In this document: piece by piece, positions 8,292 through 15,319 of the stretch
How positions within the stretch are numbered: the first letter of the stretch is position 1
How the letters are laid out: each line of letters opens with the position of its first letter
Source: Mycetocola saprophilus
GTDB taxonomy: Bacteria; Actinomycetota; Actinomycetes; Actinomycetales; Microbacteriaceae
Length of the DNA: 64,000 nt
NCBI RefSeq assembly: GCF_000718085.1
Contig: NZ_JOEC01000002.1
Location: forward strand, 868,001 to 932,000
Reading direction: 5' to 3'
Made by a program: the position numbers and the translations under genes
Notes under the pieces: model-generated
Databases searched by the model: none
Seen by the model: only the letters and a program-made list of their open reading frames with translations
What the model was told of the DNA's origin: nothing

Positions 8292-9527
8292 TTATCCCGC
8301 GGGCACCGGTTCGCGCAGCCCGATGACCCGGTTGCGTCCGGCGAGCATTCCGAAGATCGCCTGCGCGATCACGATGCCCAGGAGCACAAACAGCGGGGCC
8401 TGCCAGGAGCCGGTCGCATCGTGGATCAGGCCGATCACGATCGGGCCGAAGGCCGCGAACAGGTAGCCGATCGACTGTGCCATGCCGGACAGCGCGGCGG
8501 CCTGACCGTGGTGCGAGGTGCGCAGTCCAAACATGCTCAGCACGATCACGATCGAGGCACCACCGGCGGCCCCCAGCAGCGCGGCCCAGAGGACCGCCAG
8601 GGTCGGATCGATCAGCACGCCGATGACGCCGGCCGCCGAGAAGAGCGCGGATCCCAGCGCCAGTAGGCTCTGGTTTTTCGAGCGCTGGACCAGCGCCGCC
8701 GCGGTGATCGTCGAGAGCACACCCACCAGCTGGAGCTCGGACTGGTGGAATCCGGCGGTGGTGGCATCGATGCCGGCGGAGCGTTCGATCGAGGGCAGCC
8801 AGGTGATGATCGAGTAGAACACCGTGGATTGCAGGCCCATGAACGCGGTGACCTGCCAGGCTAGCGCGCTCTTCCAGGGCGAGCGGTACTGGCCGGGGTG
8901 CGGGTCCAGGGCGGCGGGGCGATCGTGGAGTGGCAGGGTGCGCGAGCGCAGCTGCGGCCAGAACACCGCCAGGGCGATCACCGCGAGCCCGGCCCAGATA
9001 CCCAGGGCGAGACGCCAGCCGCTCCCGTCGGCACCGGCGATGGGGACGGCGAGACCCGAGGCAATGGCCGCCGCGGTGCCCTGCACGGCCGAGTACCAGC
9101 CGGTGACGCTGCCCACACGATCGGGGAAGTCGCGCTTGATCAGCGAGGGCAGGACCACGTTGATCACCGCGATCGCGATACCCAGCAGCACGGTGCCGAT
9201 CCAGAGGCCCGGGGACCAGGGCAGCGAGCGGATAACGATGGCGATTGCGAGCAGCCCTAGGGAGGCACCCAGCGCGCGTTCCATGCCGAGCTTGTGGGCG
9301 ATGAACGGGGCGACCGGGGAGACCAGGGCGAAGGCGACCAGCGGAATCGAGATCAGCACCGAGGCGAGGGCCGCCGAGATGCCGTGGTCAATCTGGATGT
9401 TGCCGAGCACGGGACCGACCGGGGTGATGGCCGCGCGCAGGTTCGCGCCGATAAGCAGGATGCCCACCAGGAGCAGGCCGGTGCGGGCGCCGCGGTTTGT
9501 GGTGGGTGGGGCTGAGGGTGTTGTCAT
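8292..9527 (-). CDS. MFS transporter, CynX/NimT family
   Basis: A 411-residue transporter with about 12 membrane helices. The first helix reads LLLVGILLIGANLRAAITPVGPVL, the hallmark of the CynX/NimT (cyanate/2-nitroimidazole transporter-like) branch of the major facilitator superfamily. Substrate cannot be assigned. The start MTTPSAPP at 9527 has GAAAGAA upstream; the reading frame extends further but without a ribosome site. It follows the FadR-type regulator on the same strand with a 233-bp gap, so the regulator may control it. A convergent terminator hairpin lies beyond its stop. Confidence 0.88.
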   Translation of the reverse strand: MTTPSAPPTTNRGARTGLLLVGILLIGANLRAAITPVGPVLGNIQIDHGISAALASVLISIPLVAFALVSPVAPFIAHKLGMERALGASLGLLAIAIVIRSLPWSPGLWIGTVLLGIAIAVINVVLPSLIKRDFPDRVGSVTGWYSAVQGTAAAIASGLAVPIAGADGSGWRLALGIWAGLAVIALAVFWPQLRSRTLPLHDRPAALDPHPGQYRSPWKSALAWQVTAFMGLQSTVFYSIITWLPSIERSAGIDATTAGFHQSELQLVGVLSTITAAALVQRSKNQSLLALGSALFSAAGVIGVLIDPTLAVLWAALLGAAGGASIVIVLSMFGLRTSHHGQAAALSGMAQSIGYLFAAFGPIVIGLIHDATGSWQAPLFVLLGIVIAQAIFGMLAGRNRVIGLREPVPAG

Positions 9528-9760
9528 GTGTGTTCTTTCGGTTAGACAGGTAAAAGTGTGGGGACGCGGACGGGCGCTCGATGACCGGTCTGCGGCGGGG
9601 TGTTTGCGGGTGCCTCGGGGCGGAAACCCGGGAGGTGGTGGATGTTTGGCATGTCCGCGATCAGGTAGGGTGCGGGGTGCGGGGTGCGGGATGAGCCCAG
9701 GATTCGGCGGGGTGCCGGAATTCCGAGGGTGCGGCGCTGGCTCTGCGCCCGCCGGGGTGC
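9528..9760. other. spacer between regulator and CynX-like transporter
   Basis: Contains three tandem copies of GGTGCGG (9669-9689) and G-rich sequence. No gene is seen. Confidence 0.4.
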
Positions 9761-10534
9761 CTAGGGCTCGGCGGGGGTGAACATGGACCGCGCGCACTCG
9801 ACCAGGTGGGCCGCCAGCGCGTCGGCGCGATCGGCGTCTCCGGCGATGATGGCATCCAGAAGCTCGTGATGGCTCTCGTGCCCGTGGGTGATGAAGGCGC
9901 GAAACGCCTCGACATCGTCACCGTGGATGGGGAGCGATTCGAGCTGGGTAGCCACCGCATCCAGATCCACATATAGGTCGGCGAGGAGGGAGTTGCCCGC
10001 CGCGCGCACGATGATCTCGTGGAATTTCACGTCGTGACTGATGTAGTCCCTCACATTATCCGATGCGTCACGCCGCGCCAGCGCCTCACGCAGCGCCTCG
10101 TGGTCGGCGGGGGTGGCGCGGTGGGCCGCGCGGCGTGCCGTGTGGCGCTCGAGGAGGGCGCGTACCTCGAGGAGGTCGTCGAGGTGATCCGGGGTGACCC
10201 GTCGCGTCAGCTGAACTTGGAGTTCGCTGCGAGCCCGGACGTAGGTTCCGTCTCCGGCGCGGGCCTCCAGAAGGCCCGAATGGACCAGGGAACGCAGCGC
10301 CTCCCGCACGCTTCCGCGACCGATCCCATAGGTTTTGGCGAGGGTCATCTCCGTGGGGATGCGGGTGCCCGGGGGCCACTCATCCGCGTCGATCTTGGCC
10401 CGGATGTCCGCGGCGACGCGCTGTGGCACCGTCACGGTGCGGGGGCCGCCCCCGCGATTCGCCCCGGCTTTTGGGGCGCTGGCAGGCACGGAGTTCTCGA
10501 TGGAATCGGGGGAGGAGGGGGCGTTTTTGGGCAC
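9761..10534 (-). CDS. FadR/GntR-family transcriptional regulator (FCD effector domain)
   Basis: A 257-residue repressor. The winged HTH spans about 36-100, with PPGTRIPTEMTLAKTYGIGRGSVREALRSLVHSGLLEARAGDGTYV at its core. The all-helical FCD domain follows, with candidate metal/ligand residues Asp168, His172, the HESHHELLDAI segment near 218-228 and His243. Such proteins bind an organic acid or similar ligand and release DNA. The first 30 residues are a disordered Ala/Pro/Gly tail. GTG at 10534 is the furthest start. A 7-bp-arm palindrome of the FadR-subfamily type lies 4 nt upstream of that start, indicating autoregulation. The CynX-like transporter downstream is a likely target. Confidence 0.9.
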   Translation of the reverse strand: MPKNAPSSPDSIENSVPASAPKAGANRGGGPRTVTVPQRVAADIRAKIDADEWPPGTRIPTEMTLAKTYGIGRGSVREALRSLVHSGLLEARAGDGTYVRARSELQVQLTRRVTPDHLDDLLEVRALLERHTARRAAHRATPADHEALREALARRDASDNVRDYISHDVKFHEIIVRAAGNSLLADLYVDLDAVATQLESLPIHGDDVEAFRAFITHGHESHHELLDAIIAGDADRADALAAHLVECARSMFTPAEP

Positions 10535-10538
10535 GCGT

Positions 10539-10555
10539 TAAATGTAGGACATTTA
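10539..10555. promoter_or_regulatory. operator palindrome at the FadR-type regulator start
   Basis: TAAATGT-AGG-ACATTTA, a perfect 7-bp-arm palindrome with the GT..AC core typical of FadR-subfamily GntR operators. It abuts the GTG start of the regulator gene, so binding would block its own transcription. Confidence 0.6.
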
Positions 10556-10701
10556 GGACCAAATCACAATCGGTTTGTTCTGAGTCTCTGGGAGTCCAGC
10601 AATTTACCGGGTAAATCCGGTGACACTGGAGGACAGGTTGCACGGCATCACACCGCGGGGGGCGGGGTGGCCGCCAACCGGAACGGAAGCGAAAACCTCT
10701 C

Positions 10702-11685
10702 ATGTGGGAAACCTCCGGCCGTCTCCTTCGGCTACTTGCACTTCTCCAACAGCGCCACGGCTGGTCCGCCGATCAACTGGGCCGCCAACTGGGTGTCACC
10801 GCGCGCACCGTCAGGCGTGATATCGCCCAGCTCCGTGAGGACGGCTACCCGATCGATTCCACCTTTGGAACCGGTGGGGGCTACTACCTCGACCCGGGTA
10901 CCGCGTTGCCGCCGATCGTGATCGATGCCGATGAGGCCGTGGCCGTCCAGCTTGCGCTGCGAGCGGCAAAGATGCATCGTGAGCACCGCGACGAGCTTCT
11001 GGATACCGTGAGCGAAAAAATCAGCGCGGTCATGCCGGGCCGGCTCGACTCCACCATGGAGGCCCTGTATCGGCATGCGGACTTTCTGGACATCTCACAC
11101 CTGGCCGGAATGTCCATCGACGCGCCACCCCCGCTGCTGCTGATCCGCCTGGCCCGCGCGTGCAGGGAGCGGCGACGGGTGGATGCCGAATTTTCAGATC
11201 CGGTGGGCCGGGAGATTAGCCGCCGCATCGAGCCGCTACGCCTGGCCTATTCGCGGGGTGCCTGGCATGCGGTGGTGTACCTGCTGGAGTCCGCCGAGTG
11301 GAGGGTGATTCCGCTGGATCGGTTCCGCCGGGTCGTGATTACCTCGGTCGCCTCCGTCCCGCGGCGGGAGCCCGCGGTGGATCTGGACCGTTTCGTCCGG
11401 GAACACACGGGAGCCCCGGCGATGCGACAGTTCGTGGTGCGGATCGAACGCGACCTCACCCGCGTGCGCCGCTGGGTCCTCCCGGCCTGGGGCAAGGTGG
11501 AGCGTTTGAGCGAGGGCAGCAGTGTCATTCGGATCACCGCGCCCGATCCCGATGCCGTGGCCCGGTGGCTCCTGCTCCTGGATGCCGACGTGGAGGTACT
11601 CGAACCCGAGGATCTCAAACTCGCCTTCGCCGAGCTTGCCGCGCGGGCGGCGCGGGCCAGCGGCAGGCTCGGGTTGGCGGGCTAA
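10702..11685 (+). CDS. WYL-domain transcriptional regulator
   Basis: A 327-residue regulator. An N-terminal HTH_11-type winged helix (RLLRLLALLQQRHGWSADQLGRQLGVTARTVRRDIAQLREDGYPI, residues 7-52) is followed by the WYL domain, about 140-225, and a C-terminal WCX-like domain to about 315. WYL proteins sense nucleic-acid or nucleotide ligands or small molecules and either repress or activate; the target is unknown. Only weak GAAGCGA precedes the ATG. It is divergent from the FadR regulator (167 bp between starts). Its 3' end is the first unit of an imperfect tandem repeat that extends toward the next gene. Confidence 0.88.
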   Translation: MWETSGRLLRLLALLQQRHGWSADQLGRQLGVTARTVRRDIAQLREDGYPIDSTFGTGGGYYLDPGTALPPIVIDADEAVAVQLALRAAKMHREHRDELLDTVSEKISAVMPGRLDSTMEALYRHADFLDISHLAGMSIDAPPPLLLIRLARACRERRRVDAEFSDPVGREISRRIEPLRLAYSRGAWHAVVYLLESAEWRVIPLDRFRRVVITSVASVPRREPAVDLDRFVREHTGAPAMRQFVVRIERDLTRVRRWVLPAWGKVERLSEGSSVIRITAPDPDAVARWLLLLDADVEVLEPEDLKLAFAELAARAARASGRLGLAG

Positions 11686-11845
11686 GCTCTCGGAGTAGGT
11701 GGGTGGGTCCTCGGATGTCCGCGGCAGGCTTGGAATGGCGGGGTAGGCTCCTCGGATCCCCGCGGCAGGCTCGGAATCTCGAGGTAGGCCTCTCGGGCCC
11801 AGGGGCCAGCTCGGAATGGCGGGGTAGGCTCCTCGGGTCCCCGCG
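11662..11845. repeat. imperfect tandem repeat, about 41-bp period
   Basis: Units starting with GGCAGGCT (or GGCCAGCT) at about 11662, 11723, 11764 and 11804, sharing GGAATGGCGGGGTAGGCTC-like cores. The first unit is the 3' end of the WYL regulator coding sequence including its stop; the others are non-coding copies between two convergent genes. Confidence 0.75.
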
Positions 11846-11852
11846 GCCGACG

Positions 11853-12773
11853 CTAGCGAATGAGTCGCGGGACCGCGCGAACGTACACGAGCATGCCGGT
11901 CAGCTCAACCAGGGTCTGGGTCACCACCACCAGGGCCGACGCGTTGAGCGGTTCGGGGAGAGCCAGGGCCAGGGGGAGCACCACGAGTGAGTTGCGGGTG
12001 GCGCCGCTCATGGTGAGTGCCCGGGTGCCGGCGACATCCAGGCCGAAGGCTTTTCCGGCGAGGACGCCCAGCGGAAGCATCACGATCAGGAACAGAATAA
12101 AAGTGGGAACCGCGATCAGGACGGTGGCGAGGTCGGAGCCGATTTTTGCGCTCTGCGCACCCACCACCGTCAACAGGGTGGCCATCATGAGCGGGACCAT
12201 ACCCACGGCACCCGCGCGTTCGATGCCGCGGGAGAGTCGCGAGCGCCGCCGGGTGGCCTGCACCACAGCGGCCAAGATCAGCGGAATCAGGAGCAGCACG
12301 ATCAGTGCTTCGACAAACGGGCCGGGTTCGAGGCGGAGGGACTCGGTGCCCACCATCAGCGGCAGGTAGAGCGGGATGAGCGCCGCCTGCACCAGTAGCA
12401 GGAGCGGGGCGGTGGCGAGGAGTCGATCCCGGGCACCGCCGGCGAGTCCGGTGAACGCGATCACATAGTCCACGCACGGTGCCAGCAGTACCAGGACGAT
12501 CCCCACCCGGGTGCCCGCCTCCACCGGCGCTCCGGCTAGGAGGAGGCCGTGATCGGTGCGGGTCAGGAGCCACACCACCGCCGGGACCACCACAAAGTTC
12601 AGGGTGAGGATCGCGCCCAGAAAGCGCCCATCGCGCAGCGCGGGTCCGAGCCGGGCCAGCGGAACCGCGAGGAACGTGGCGCACATGAGGAGGGCCAGGA
12701 CCGGGGTGAGCGCGGCCTCAAGCGGGGAGGCGAGAGCGGGCATCCACGAACCCGCCGCGATGCCCAGGAGCAC
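11853..12773 (-). CDS. bile acid:sodium symporter/ACR3-like transporter
   Basis: About 306 residues from the GTG at 12773, with 9-10 membrane helices in the BASS/ACR3 fold (LTLNFVVVPAVVWLLT, LVLLAPCVDYVIAFTGLAGG, ALTMSGATRNSLVVLPLALALP). The Cys in APCVDYV sits where ACR3 arsenite permeases carry a conserved cysteine, so arsenite or organic-anion export is possible but unproven; no arsR or arsC is adjacent. The coding pattern continues upstream to 12821 (IIERLERFQLPLCLAAVLLGI), which is what a complete first helix needs, but the only codon at the expected start is ATA overlapping the TAA of the aldo-keto reductase. The true start is therefore uncertain. Confidence 0.8.
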   Translation of the reverse strand: MLLGIAAGSWMPALASPLEAALTPVLALLMCATFLAVPLARLGPALRDGRFLGAILTLNFVVVPAVVWLLTRTDHGLLLAGAPVEAGTRVGIVLVLLAPCVDYVIAFTGLAGGARDRLLATAPLLLLVQAALIPLYLPLMVGTESLRLEPGPFVEALIVLLLIPLILAAVVQATRRRSRLSRGIERAGAVGMVPLMMATLLTVVGAQSAKIGSDLATVLIAVPTFILFLIVMLPLGVLAGKAFGLDVAGTRALTMSGATRNSLVVLPLALALPEPLNASALVVVTQTLVELTGMLVYVRAVPRLIR

Positions 12774-12817
12774 CGCGGCGAGGCACAGCGGAAGTTGGAA
12801 GCGTTCGAGACGTTCGA

Positions 12818-13645
12818 TTATGGCTCGACCCGGTCGGGGTGCGAGCCCACCCGTCCATCCTCGCGGCCCAGCGTGTCGATCAGGGCGAGGTCGTCCGAGG
12901 TGAGGGTGAAGTCATCCAGGGCGAGGTTTTCGGCCATCCGGGACGGGGTGACCGACTTGGGGATCACGATGCGTCCCTGCTGCAGGTGCCAGCGCAGGAT
13001 GACCTGGGCCGGGCTGCGATCCACCCGGGCGGCGATCCGGGCAATCTCGGGATCGGATAGGCCCTTGCCGCGGGCCAGCGGGCTCCACGCCTCGGTGGCA
13101 ATTCCGTGCTCGCGGTGGAAGGCGACGGCCTCGTGCTGGGGCAGCGCGGGGTGCAGCTCGATCTGGTTGATCGCGGGAACCACCTCGGCCGTCTCCAGCA
13201 GGCGGGTCAGGTGGGTGGGGGTGAAGTTGGAGACGCCGATGGTGCGCACCCGACCGTCGGCGTAGAGCCGTTCCAGGGCACGCCAGGTTTCGCGGTACAG
13301 GTCTTGCCGGGGGCAGGGCCAGTGGATCAGGAACATGTCGAGGGTGTCGAGGCCCAGCAGCTCCATGCTGCGGTCGAAGGCGGCGAGGGTTTTGTCAAAA
13401 CCGTGTTCGGTGTTCCACACCTTGCTGGTGATGAAGAGGTCATCACGGGCGAGCCCCGATTCGGCGATCGCCGTGCCGACACCGGCCTCGTTGCCGTAGA
13501 GCGCGGCGGTATCGATGCTGCGGTACCCCAGGTCCAGCGCGCTGGCGACCGCCGCACGGGTTTCCTCATCGGGAACCTTATAGACGCCAAACCCAATCTG
13601 GGGAATGACAACACCATTGTTCAGGGTTACGTTGGGTGTGGTCAC
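12818..13645 (-). CDS. aldo/keto reductase (2,5-diketo-gluconate reductase-like)
   Basis: A 275-residue NADPH-dependent carbonyl reductase with the TIM-barrel AKR fold. The catalytic tetrad is visible as Asp45, Tyr50, Lys75 and His108 (SIDTAALYGNE, ITSKVWNTEHG, FLIHWPCP). IGVSNFTPTHL and the C-terminal IPKSVTPSRMAENL bind the cofactor phosphate. The GTG at 13645 follows AAGGAG. A possible -10 TAGATT lies at 13671-13676. The stop overlaps the proposed ATA start of the downstream transporter, implying one transcription unit. The physiological substrate is unknown. Confidence 0.92.
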   Translation of the reverse strand: MTTPNVTLNNGVVIPQIGFGVYKVPDEETRAAVASALDLGYRSIDTAALYGNEAGVGTAIAESGLARDDLFITSKVWNTEHGFDKTLAAFDRSMELLGLDTLDMFLIHWPCPRQDLYRETWRALERLYADGRVRTIGVSNFTPTHLTRLLETAEVVPAINQIELHPALPQHEAVAFHREHGIATEAWSPLARGKGLSDPEIARIAARVDRSPAQVILRWHLQQGRIVIPKSVTPSRMAENLALDDFTLTSDDLALIDTLGREDGRVGSHPDRVEP

Positions 13646-13715
13646 GTATTCTCCTTGCTCGCGAGTGTTTCTAATCTACTCATAGCCGGGTGAACCCGCG
13701 AAGCACATCCCATTT

Positions 13716-13765
13716 GCGTCACGCCCACGAAACTCTCGGGAATCGCTGCCAATCTGGTGTGACGC
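13716..13765. promoter_or_regulatory. inverted repeat in the divergent AKR/NmrA promoter region
   Basis: GCGTCAC at 13716-13722 and GTGACGC at 13759-13765, 36 bp apart, upstream of the NmrA-like gene. Possible paired operator. Confidence 0.35.
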
Positions 13766-13784
13766 CAAACCGAAAGGGTCATCG

Positions 13785-14636
13785 ATGTCTGCTCCCTCCG
13801 CTCGCCTTGCCGTTACGGGTTCCACCGGTGCACTGGGAGGTGCGGTCGCGGCGGCGCTCGCCGAAGCCGGACGCGAGCAACGCCTGATCGTGCGCAGTGC
13901 CGGCCGAGCTCCGCGGCTGGAGGGCGCAAGTATCGCCACCGCATCGTATGGTCACACCCCGGAGGCCAAGGATGCGCTGCGCGGCATCGACGTGCTATTC
14001 ATGGTGTCCGCGGCGGAGAGCGCCGACCGGGTGGCCGAGCACATCGGGATGATCAACGCGGCCGCCGAGGCCGGGGTCACCCACATCGTCTATACCTCCT
14101 TTGTTGGCGCGGCCGAGGACTCGGTGTTTACGCTGGCTCGGGACCACTGGGCCACCGAGCAGCACCTGCGGGCCAGCGGGGTGAACTACACGATTCTGCG
14201 CGATAACTTCTATCTGGATGCCCTGGTGAGCTTTGCCGATGCCGACGGCGTCATCCGTGGTCCGGCCGGTGAGGGCCGGGTGGCCGCGGTGGCCCGCCGC
14301 GACATCGCCGCGGTGGCTACCCGAATCCTGCTGGATCCGGCGGCGCATCGCGGACACACCTACACGCTGACCGGACCCGCTTCGATCACCCTCGCCGAGG
14401 TGGCCGAGGCCCTGACCCGGCACACCGGAACCCCCACCCGATTCGAGAACGAGACCGTCGAGGAGGCCTACGCCTCCCGCGCCCACTACGGGGTGCCGAG
14501 CTGGCAGGAGGACGCCTGGGTGTCCACCTATACGGCAATCGCCGCGGGCGAGTTCGACGTGGTGACCGACGACATCCGGCTGCTCACCGGCAACCCCGCA
14601 ACCGGGATTGATGCGCTGCTGACCGGCGCCGAATAA
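13785..14636 (+). CDS. NmrA-like NAD(P)-dependent oxidoreductase (QorB-like)
   Basis: A 283-residue atypical short-chain dehydrogenase with Rossmann motif TGSTGALGG at 11-19 and the phosphate-recognising IVRSAGRAPRLEGA. The segments GVTHIVYTSFVGAAEDSVF, RASGVNYTILRDNFYLDAL and YTLTGPASITLAEVAEAL are typical of QorB/NmrA quinone-reductase-like proteins. Likely role: NADPH-dependent quinone reduction or redox sensing in the cytosol. GAAAGGG precedes the ATG. It is divergent from the aldo-keto reductase. A 23-bp tandem repeat array begins 8 nt after its stop. Confidence 0.85.
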   Translation: MSAPSARLAVTGSTGALGGAVAAALAEAGREQRLIVRSAGRAPRLEGASIATASYGHTPEAKDALRGIDVLFMVSAAESADRVAEHIGMINAAAEAGVTHIVYTSFVGAAEDSVFTLARDHWATEQHLRASGVNYTILRDNFYLDALVSFADADGVIRGPAGEGRVAAVARRDIAAVATRILLDPAAHRGHTYTLTGPASITLAEVAEALTRHTGTPTRFENETVEEAYASRAHYGVPSWQEDAWVSTYTAIAAGEFDVVTDDIRLLTGNPATGIDALLTGAE

Positions 14637-14643
14637 CACCGTC

Positions 14644-14777
14644 GACCAGCGTTGAGTGGTACTACTGACCAGTGCCGGGCAGCACTATCGACCCGCGTTG
14701 AGTAGTAATGCTGGCCGGTACTGAGTAGTACTGCTGACCGGTGCTGAGTAGTACTGCAGACCGGCGCCGGTCTGCAC
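14644..14777. repeat. five 23-bp tandem repeats plus a partial sixth
   Basis: Exact 23-bp register from 14644: units start at 14644, 14667, 14690, 14713, 14736 and a partial at 14759. The consensus is close to GACCGGTGCTGAGTAGTACTG; units 4 and 5 are the most alike. Each good unit contains GTACT..AGTAC, a small inverted repeat. It lies between the NmrA-like gene and a small membrane-protein gene. Confidence 0.9.
14755..14776. promoter_or_regulatory. 22-bp perfect palindrome
   Basis: Arms TGCAGACCGGC / GCCGGTCTGCA with no spacer, straddling the last repeat boundary. It could be a dimeric regulator site or a hairpin ending the repeat array; a TAGGCT -10-like hexamer follows at 14784-14789. Confidence 0.65.
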
Positions 14778-14846
14778 GGTTCGCTAGGCTGGGATGGTGG
14801 GTGGCGCGAGTGCCCACCATCTTGCTGCGTGGCGAAAGGGATCATC

Positions 14847-15305
14847 ATGGGAACCATCGGCCTGATTTTGGGTATCGCGATCGTGGCGGTGGTCCTGGTG
14901 CTGTTCCTGCGCCGGTCCCGCTCGGTGTTTGCCGAACGGGGTACCTCGGGTACCCCCACCGAGCGCGGTGGCGTTGCCGACGCGAACCGGTTCGACATCG
15001 TGCAGATCCCCGCTGATGAGCCCGGCGCCCGCGAGTACATCCTGCGCGATGACAAGACCGGCTCGCGCATCCAGGTGATGACCGTGTTCACCCGCGCGCA
15101 GGTGGTTCAGGTGGTCATCCCCAAGAAGCACCTGGGCACCGGGGTGGAGTTTGAACTGTTCCACGCGGTTGCCGCGAACCTCCCCGAGGTGGAGAACTGG
15201 ACCTGGCCGCCGATGACCGTCGAGGGTCGCGACGCCCTGGCCCGCTACGTTCGCGAGAACCCCGGCGTGGTGTTCTACGACTCCAACGGGCTGCAGATCC
15301 GCTAG
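14847..15305 (+). CDS. single-pass membrane protein of unknown function
   Basis: A 152-residue protein with one N-terminal helix (GTIGLILGIAIVAVVLVLFLRR, 2-23), a short linker and an alpha/beta-looking cytosolic domain (RFDIVQIPADEPGAREYILRDD, RIQVMTVFTRAQVVQVVIPKKH). I do not recognise the domain. The ATG at 14847 has GAAAGGGA 6 nt upstream; a GTG at 14829 lies before that ribosome site and is less likely. It sits directly downstream of the 23-bp repeat array and palindrome, which may regulate it. It converges with the acyl-CoA-dehydrogenase-like gene at 15320. Confidence 0.75.
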   Translation: MGTIGLILGIAIVAVVLVLFLRRSRSVFAERGTSGTPTERGGVADANRFDIVQIPADEPGAREYILRDDKTGSRIQVMTVFTRAQVVQVVIPKKHLGTGVEFELFHAVAANLPEVENWTWPPMTVEGRDALARYVRENPGVVFYDSNGLQIR

Positions 15306-15319
15306 TGCTCTAGCGCTCG

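Noticed and set aside
9669..9689. GGTGCGG triplicate as a regulatory array
   Set aside because: Only three short G-rich copies in a spacer; simple slippage is the easier explanation.
14644..14777. CRISPR array
   Set aside because: Repeats are directly adjacent with no unique spacers and no cas genes are present.
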